From: Zarea fungicola
Lineage: Eukaryota; Ascomycota; Sordariomycetes; Hypocreales; Cordycipitaceae
NCBI GenBank assembly: GCA_900169235.1
Contig: FWCC01000025.1
Span: forward strand, 118,954 to 182,953
Length of the DNA stretch: 64,000 nt
Direction of reading: 5' to 3'
This document shows, piece after piece, positions 57,830 to 64,000 of the stretch (position 1 is its first letter; every line of letters starts with the position of its first letter). Under the pieces are notes generated by a model, which saw only the letters and a list, made by a program, of their open reading frames with translations, was not told where the DNA came from and did no database searches. The translations under genes and the position numbers were made by a program.

Positions 57830-59164
57830 TTACTCTTGTTCAGCGTCAGTGTCTGAACTTGGCGCCCATTGAATCATCTCCAAGTCATCAACGTCGTCAG
57901 GCGAAGACGCCGCCATGTCGCAATCATAGTTGGATACGTCGACCCGTGGCCTGGGAGGCGTCCACCACAGGACATTCCACTCGGTCGCCGACTTGGCCTC
58001 CCACAGTGGCGACTGCATGGTGGCGAAAGTGGCCGTCCTGGGTGCTAAGTGGTCCGAGCCCGACGTTGGAGAAGTATGCACGTCGGCCAGCATCTCGTAA
58101 ACTATCAGAGCCCGTCGAACCGATTCTTGCCGCACCCAGCACGACCAGAGGTCGCCATCACTAATCGGCTGTATTTGGTGCTGCAACCTGGCAACCCAGT
58201 TCTGCAGTTGTGTCTGGTCGTGCTCTGCCTGGGACCGTTCAGATGGTTCACCAGCCGAGGAGAGCCGGATACATTGATAGACGAGAAGTGCCTGTATCAA
58301 CGGTAGCATATCAAAATCCAACAGTTCGGGACGGCGATTTGACATGGGTACCTCGACTGCACTCACGAGCAGAGCCGCTCGTCGCTCAATCTCCCCCAAC
58401 ACCGAAGCGTTGTTTTCCGGGTTGCGCAGCGCGTGGAGGGCACTCATTGCAAACGCGTCCTGTAGCGCCGCTGAAGTCTCTATCTGCGAGTGGTGTATAA
58501 ATGTGGTTCGCCCGTAAATGGCAAGATCGCATGGTTCTGCGGCGAGCTGTCGTGTCGCGTGGCTGATGCGGAGCTGAAAGGCAGTAGCCGCATCGAGTCC
58601 TGTATGATCACCGCCGGTGGTGGTGATGGTACTTGGTATCATGACTGAATCTCGAGCTGTCCCAGGCAGAGTTTCTGATGGTGATGCCGCCACAGATGCC
58701 TTTAGATTAAATGGGGATGGAATTTCCCCGGCCTGGCCGACAATGATATCCGTGGCAGACAGCATTACCGCAGGCAGAAGTTGAGGAGCAGAGGCCGCTG
58801 AATTGTGCTTCAATGGCGATGGGAACAGGCAGTTGTTTAATTCCATGTCTGTTGTGGCAGTACTGAACCTGGGTTGTTGGGCGTCTTTCCCGGGCAAAGT
58901 GCTGCAGAGCTGTCTTGAATCTAGTCCCATGGCATTGTCTGTAGGAGTGTATGCAATACGGCCAGAGCTGTGCGAGACAGCATACTCAGTATGTTGCCCA
59001 GCCGTGACTCGCCGCCGTGGCCATGGGTAAATGCAAACCAGTTCCTTTGTCAGACACGAAAGGCACGCAGGCACAGCCTGGTCGCATCGTCTCCTGGCTG
59101 CGGCGCACTCGCTGCAGGATTTCCGTCGCAACGAGCCCGACGTGTATCTAGGCAATATTTGCAT
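57830..59164 (-). CDS. Zn2Cys6 transcription factor 2
   Basis: A single exon of 444 aa starting at 59164. The zinc cluster has Cys at 17, 20, 27, 34, 37 and 44 (C-X2-C-X6-C-X6-C-X2-C-X6-C) with AAARRR between the second and third. A Ser/Thr/Pro-rich linker follows, then a helical C-terminal half (LQDAFAMSALHAL, IQALLVYQCIRL, SVRRALIVYEMLADVH) seen in the pathway-type regulators of fungal gene clusters. The C-terminus is acidic. The UDP-glycosyltransferase starts 1.5 kb away in the opposite direction, so divergent control is possible. Target genes are unknown. Confidence 0.88.
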   Translation of the reverse strand: MQILPRYTSGSLRRKSCSECAAARRRCDQAVPACLSCLTKELVCIYPWPRRRVTAGQHTEYAVSHSSGRIAYTPTDNAMGLDSRQLCSTLPGKDAQQPRFSTATTDMELNNCLFPSPLKHNSAASAPQLLPAVMLSATDIIVGQAGEIPSPFNLKASVAASPSETLPGTARDSVMIPSTITTTGGDHTGLDAATAFQLRISHATRQLAAEPCDLAIYGRTTFIHHSQIETSAALQDAFAMSALHALRNPENNASVLGEIERRAALLVSAVEVPMSNRRPELLDFDMLPLIQALLVYQCIRLSSAGEPSERSQAEHDQTQLQNWVARLQHQIQPISDGDLWSCWVRQESVRRALIVYEMLADVHTSPTSGSDHLAPRTATFATMQSPLWEAKSATEWNVLWWTPPRPRVDVSNYDCDMAASSPDDVDDLEMIQWAPSSDTDAEQE

Positions 59165-60400
59165 TCTACCCTTAAGTGAGGGATGGTGGGTGGACTGTGC
59201 GGAACCGAATGTGCTTCCAGAGGTGCAGGATTGTAATTCAAGAGTCAGAAAACACAGCGGCGTAGAAGGTCTTTTGTATTCTACTGCGGTCTTCCCGCAA
59301 CACGGTTGAACTGCGGCTGTCTATGTGGTGCCTAGATGACTGAATAGAGGGTACAAGGCGCTAGTCATGAGAGTTGAGAAGCTCTTTATCTAATCCCGAT
59401 GCTGACTTGACTGCCAACTGAAAGGGGTCGCTCCTCTTCACCAGTTCAAGTGCCCCGCCAACTTCTGCCACGACTCGAGTGTGCAGTGCTGACGGGTGCC
59501 CTAGTAGTTCTTTGCGAATGTCGCGTTTAAGACGTTGAGCCTCTAACCTATCCATCTCAGTCTTAGATCCGAGACTAGCCTCAACGCCAGACCCTGCAGG
59601 TGCTTACGTCTTCAAGCTGACAAGTGCCGCCCGGTTGGTGGACTTGCGGCGGCAACGATGACTGGCACGAACTAGTTACGTGGAGCTTGGCGGCTTCATG
59701 CGTTGTGTGCTGCCACACCCCACAAATCAATTCTACGCTGAAGGAATAGAGACTATTTTCGTTAGTGTCAGGGAGGCGTAGAGGCTAGCCATTAGTTATG
59801 CTGCGGAAAGCTATAGTTAGTTATTACGCCTGTCCTAAACGACAACAATGTGTGTGATGCCCGCTTTTCGCCACGCGACATATCTGTTGAGAATCCTAGC
59901 CGTGTGATGTACAGGAACTGTTGTCCTATCCCGTAGATTGAGGCTAAAGGGTGATTTTCAAGGAATTAATGGAGTTTGTTTTAAAATAAAGGATTCAATG
60001 AATGTGGAATATATGCTGTCAAAGTATAGTTCAAGGGAGACAACGTGGCTGGTGTAGCGACTTTTAACACTACAGAAGTTTGGAGAGCATAATAGTAAGG
60101 GGTAAAGTGGCCTTGGGCTCTGACAAATTGTTCGTGTTTCACGAGAGCCGGTTGTTGCTGTCCGCGCTTTAGGGGATCCAGGACGTGTTTTATGCTTTTA
60201 GGTTTAGCTCCTCAAGTCCAGCCCTTCATGCCCTCTATTTCTCAGAGTAGACTATATACTCCGTACTCAGAGTACCTATACACAGTACACTAAGGGAACT
60301 CACAATACCCACTTAGGGATCTATGCCTAAGTACCTACCTGCTAACCTGCCTGCTGGTATTACCTTGTCAAGCTGGCAAGCTACCAACTAAGGAGATAAA
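59165..60400. other. Divergent intergenic region
   Basis: No intact gene. A minus frame at 59555-59361 has protein-like composition but no start exon or domain and is treated as a possible relic. Confidence 0.45.
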
Positions 60401-60484
60401 CTACTTGCTGGCCTACCAGTTGACCTGCTAGCCAGCCTACTTGCTGGCCTACCAGTTGACCTGCTAGCCAGCCTACTTGCTGAC
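60401..60484 (+). repeat. 36-bp tandem repeat, two full units plus a partial
   Basis: CTACTTGCTGGCCTACCAGT... spans 60401-60436 and repeats exactly at 60437-60472, then a third unit starts and diverges. The surrounding 60330-60500 is built from related CTGCT/CCTGC words. It lies about 150 bp upstream of the glycosyltransferase start. Confidence 0.85.
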
Positions 60485-60636
60485 TTACCTGCCCATATAT
60501 TTATTTGGTGGATTTGCAGGTTGTAGGGCTGATTAGCTGGTGGGGCCATGTTTATTGATTAGTTAGTAGCTCTTTGCTTACCGGTCCTCGACCAGCCTGA
60601 CGGCTACCCCTTAAGCAATCATCGACTGGACTGAAT

Positions 60637-62367
60637 ATGTACGCGCGACGGGTTGCGATCGGTGTGCTGCTTCTCGCAGCCGCTCTTTCCTTCTTTACCA
60701 GCAGGATTGCAAAACCGAGGCGTTTACCTTACATCCAGGGCCGGAATAAAACCGTCCTCTTCTTAGTCAACTCCGAGCATGGCCTCACCAATGTGCACGT
60801 AGCCACCGCGGCGGCGCTGCTCGTCAATTACCCAGATATAGAAGTACACTTTGCCTCTTTCCCACTGCTTCGCGGAAAGTTGAAGCGCGTGTCATCGTAT
60901 GCCCGAGTTACAAAACCAGCCGCTAGCGAGATTATTTTTCATGAGTTGAAGGGCGTGAGCTACACCAATGCCACGGAAAAACAGGGCAAGTTCCTTGAAA
61001 ATATCCCTCATCCGCCCGCTGCCGCTGGCATTGGCCATTTTACAAAGGACATACAAGTATGGATCTCGCCATGGTCCGCGAAGGACCATCTGGCACTCTA
61101 TGAGGAACTGGGCGTTATTATCGATTCGGTAGACCCGGCAGTGATCGTCCTAGACACCATGTTTAGGCCAGCCTTAGACATCACGCGAGACCAGCATCGT
61201 CAGCATGCATTCATTACGCCCAACACGCTTGTGGACAATTTTCTCGCCGATCAGCCCTACGGAAGCATGCTCTGGAAATATCCAGCGTACGTTTCATTGC
61301 ACTCAATTTAACAATTTTTTTTTTTTTTAGATCTAACTTGGGTAGACTTTCCTCGGGATTCTCATTTCCACTGGCGCTCAGAAAGATCCCTGAAAACGTC
61401 TACCTCAACGCGCGTCTTATCTATAGCATCTTGTACATGCCAGAACTAGCAGCCAAGAAGCGTGCCCTTAAAGCGAAAGGTCTCCACGATCCCATCAACT
61501 TTTACGGCATGTATCGGGACGATATCCCCTGGATTACACAAAACACAGAAGGTGCAGCTATTCCAGTGGATTATGTACCTAAAAATGTAACCTGTGCTGG
61601 TCCGATAGTGCTCTCGTCGGCACCAGCCAACGAACAGGACCCTGAACTCGCAGCCTGGCTAAAGGGAGCGCCGACGATTCTCATTAACCTCGGCAGTAGT
61701 ACAAGGGTAAGTAGAGTCAGAACATCAATCGATTAATTGGGTTCAATTGCATTTTGAGGTTGAAGCTGACTGATCCAGTACTCTGAGGATCGAGCTTCGG
61801 CATTTGTTCCTGCAGTCGCTGAGGTTTTAGAAAAGTCTCATATGCAGGTCCTGTGGAAGTTTACAAAGTACGGAGAGTACTCGGATGATCTTCTCTCGCT
61901 ACTCCAGCCCTACATCAATGCCGGGCGACTACGCATGTCACGCTGGCTCACAGTCGATCCAGTCTCACTACTAGAGACTGGGGATATTGTCGCTTCTGTT
62001 CACCATGGGGGGTCAAACTGCTACCACGAGGCAATAAGGTAATATTGTGAAAGTATCTTCTAATAATGCACCGCTGATACTTGATAGTGCGGGCGTGGCT
62101 CAGGTGATTTTGCCCATGTGGGCAGACTTGTACAACTTTGCCGCACTGGTTGAGACTATCGGGTTGGGAGTTTGGGGCTGCAAAGAGACCAGCCCCAATT
62201 GGACATCGAAATGCCTGAGCAGTGCAATCCTCGAGGTCGTGGGCGGTGGCGAGCCATCGGTGAACCGGCGGAAGAAAGCTAAAAGCCTTGGCTTGTCAGT
62301 GCAGTGGGGAGAAAAGGGGCGAGACATTGCTGCAAGGGAAGTTTCGAAATTGGCATATACGAAATAG
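60637..62367 (+). CDS. UDP-glycosyltransferase (GT1 family)
   Basis: Exons 60637-61286, 61331-61706, 61779-62038 and 62088-62367 join in phase, giving 521 aa. The first intron is only 44 bp with a long T-tract. An N-terminal hydrophobic segment (IGVLLLAAALSFF) suggests a membrane anchor or signal. The acceptor half contains the HGLTNVH loop; the donor half contains ILINLGSST and the PSPG-like HHGGSNCYHEA (near 417-427), followed by GVAQVILPMWADLYNFA. Such enzymes transfer sugar from UDP-sugar to sterols, lipids or secondary metabolites. A Zn2Cys6 regulator is divergent upstream. The sugar and acceptor are unknown. Confidence 0.88.
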
Positions 62368-63099
62368 GTCAATCTTGAATGGCATGCCGTAAGGAGTGTG
62401 CTGGTGGGCGGGCTTTGTAGCTCAACCTGCGCAACACTTTCTAGTTTTCGCATATATCCAGCCACGCGTGGAGATTGAGGCTACACGTTACGTCAAATTA
62501 TAATAAATTGGTGATGATTGGCCAATAGAGTACCCCCGTTTCGCCTCTGCAACTGAACAGCCTGCCTCAAACTATGGAGATGTACTTCCCAGGTATTGAA
62601 GCTGTCTTAACGAACACCATCTTTAATGGCATCGAATACAAAGATGTGCCATCTGCCTGTTCGTACTGGTGAGAGGTGTTTCTGGAGAAACTAACACGCA
62701 CCCCGGCGAGGCAAACGAGGTCCAAGGCGCTTTCTCGAAAGGCGAGGTAAAGCTGGACGGTCATATGGAGAGTGGCCTGCAAGATCTTCTCTGAACGCAT
62801 TCGATCTTGGGCTTCTTACCGCAGATGACATTGTCTACGCTGGGGACTGCCACGAGCGGATTCGCAAGGTGAAGAAGTGTGGATCGCTACCCTCGCTGCA
62901 AAAAGAAAAAAAAAAGAAAAAGAAAGATCGCTACCCAAATGCGTGCGACTTGGTAATCATTTTGTGTTGTTAAGCACATTTGTCTAGAGTAAGCAGGCAA
63001 TATGTTATGGACTACGTAGCTAATCTACCTAGTTTGCTGTTGTGACAAGTGGCCCAATGGTTAACGGATCCAAGACTGATAAACACAGATTGCCACACT
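62368..63099. other. Intergenic region
   Basis: A short plus frame starting at 62575 reads protein-like for about 30 residues then stops, a possible relic. An A/G-rich tract lies at 62900-62926. No gene is called. Confidence 0.45.
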
Positions 63100-63495
63100 C
63101 TACACAATAAGAAAGCTGCGGATGGGTCCAACAGTGGACTCGCTGCATTTATTGGTGCCAGCCAAATACACGCAGTTGGTTCTCTTCTCATCGGAACAAA
63201 CGTATATCCCATCTACTGATGCCCCACCCCGACTGTTTCCAACAGTGACAAATGTACTCGGCGTGCTAACATCATGCCAGTCCTAATGAAGTAAAATTTT
63301 ATTAATTATAACAGACTTCAACGTAGCAAGTCTCAAACGCACATAGAAAACGCTGCCACTCTGGGTGCTGGTCAACGAGGCAGCGGAGCAATCTGGGGAG
63401 TTATAAAATTTAACTGTCCAGCCATTCGCCTGTGGTGCAGCATTGGCTGAGCCGAGAAGCAGCAGGCTGCCTGCGAGAATGTTGAACGCAATCAT
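63100..63495 (-). CDS. Small secreted cysteine-containing protein (111 aa)
   Basis: Exons 63495-63343 and 63282-63100 join in phase 0 across a 60-bp intron (donor GTGCGT, acceptor TTAG). The signal peptide is MIAFNILAGSLLLLGSANA. The mature chain begins with an aromatic-rich segment (WTVKFYNSPDC) and has four cysteines, in SPDCSA, YVCSD, TNCVY and NKCSE, likely two disulphides. The end reads VGPIRSFLIV. The layout (small, secreted, even Cys count, V-x-x-Y-x-x-x-x-C opening) resembles effector-like proteins of ascomycetes and the pseudogene at 6.3-7.0 kb. No family is named. Confidence 0.75.
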
Positions 63496-63583
63496 ATTCT
63501 GTAGAATGTACACGACGAGTTGTGGAAAAGCCTGCAAGATGGTTGAGTGTTTCAAGACGGTGGAAAGCTGCTGTAGGGCGATG

Positions 63584-63591
63584 TTTATATA
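63584..63591 (-). promoter_or_regulatory. TATA box of the small secreted protein gene
   Basis: On the minus strand the sequence reads TATATAAA about 90 bp upstream of the ATG at 63495, a normal core-promoter distance. Confidence 0.45.
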
Positions 63592-64000
63592 GCTGGTTAC
63601 TGACAACACCGACGGAGGTTTTAATCACCCCGTCGGCATCACTACTGTTCCAGCAAAGTAGGAGGAGCGAAAGGATTAACTCGGATACAATTTCCACGTA
63701 TTAAAATACTTCCTCCTGTGAAATTAGTGGTAGTGAGAGCGTTGTAATATAATATCCTACTAATACACTTGGCAATGCAGATCCACTTGGCATATTGGGT
63801 GCCCTGCTCTTCAATCTCCACACCTCTGCCACCAGCATGGCAACCTACCTTTGTGGCATTTGTTTTGATGTGTATTTCAATCAGGTATATATCATTATTT
63901 GCTACTTTGTATACTTGTCATGTAAGAGAACGCATTCTTCTTTGGTCAAGTAGCGGAGTTATGACGAGCAGAGATTGATGCAGTGATCGGAATGGTCTGG
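63592..64000. other. Window end, nothing recognised
   Basis: Upstream flank of the small secreted protein gene. No coding exon or RNA gene is recognised up to the window edge. Confidence 0.5.

Noticed and set aside
59361..59555. 64-codon minus frame upstream of the second Zn2Cys6 gene
   Set aside because: Possible relic, but no domain and no supporting neighbouring exon.
62575..62812. Protein-like stretch downstream of the glycosyltransferase
   Set aside because: Stops after about 30 residues and could not be linked to a second exon.

Overview
The window is nuclear DNA of a filamentous ascomycete. The evidence is intron-bearing genes with 44-165 bp introns (GTRNGT donors, CTAAC/CTAAT branch points, YAG acceptors), fungal families (kexin, Snx4, Mdm38, Zn2Cys6 regulators, ABCC transporter, NLP), GPI-anchored low-complexity wall proteins and solo LTRs. 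The gene set suggests Sordariomycetes, perhaps Hypocreales; that placement is inference.

Layout. 1-10 kb is sparse and partly AT-rich: minisatellite DNA, a small Cys-rich secreted protein (5.1-5.3 kb, minus), a secreted-protein pseudogene with one in-frame stop (6.3-7.0 kb) and an intact LaeA-like methyltransferase (7.5-8.4 kb, minus). 11-16 kb is a nine-exon ABCC transporter of about 1504 aa. 17.7-22.4 kb is a conserved block: kexin, then sorting nexin 4 convergent to it. 25.7-26.7 kb is a GPI-anchored cupredoxin. 27-35 kb holds an FAD monooxygenase, a small bZIP protein and a short-chain dehydrogenase, separated by three copies of one solo LTR family. 35.8-38.1 kb is a secreted GPI-type protein with a long Gly-Asn-Thr repeat. 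38.4-43.6 kb pairs an OYE-type flavin oxidoreductase with a divergent Zn2Cys6 regulator. 44.1-47.7 kb carries the LETM1-like protein Mdm38 and an F-box-like protein. 48.4-49.8 kb is a very unusual stretch of tiny putative exons between short introns with consensus splice signals. 50-57 kb is a repeat-rich accessory segment with a fourth copy of the first LTR family, a SABATH-type methyltransferase, a second short-chain dehydrogenase bracketed by inverted LTRs of another family, and an NLP cytolysin gene. 57.8-62.4 kb has a Zn2Cys6 regulator divergent from a UDP-glycosyltransferase, and the window ends with a small secreted Cys-containing protein (63.1-63.5 kb, minus).

How they fit. Kexin, Snx4 and Mdm38 are core secretory, endosomal and mitochondrial functions. 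The rest looks like accessory genome: tailoring enzymes (two methyltransferases, FMO, two SDRs, OYE, UGT), transport and local regulators, and secreted proteins. No PKS, NRPS, terpene cyclase or prenyltransferase backbone is visible, so no biosynthetic cluster is claimed. Coding models come from reading splice signals and checking that phases join; none is transcript-supported.
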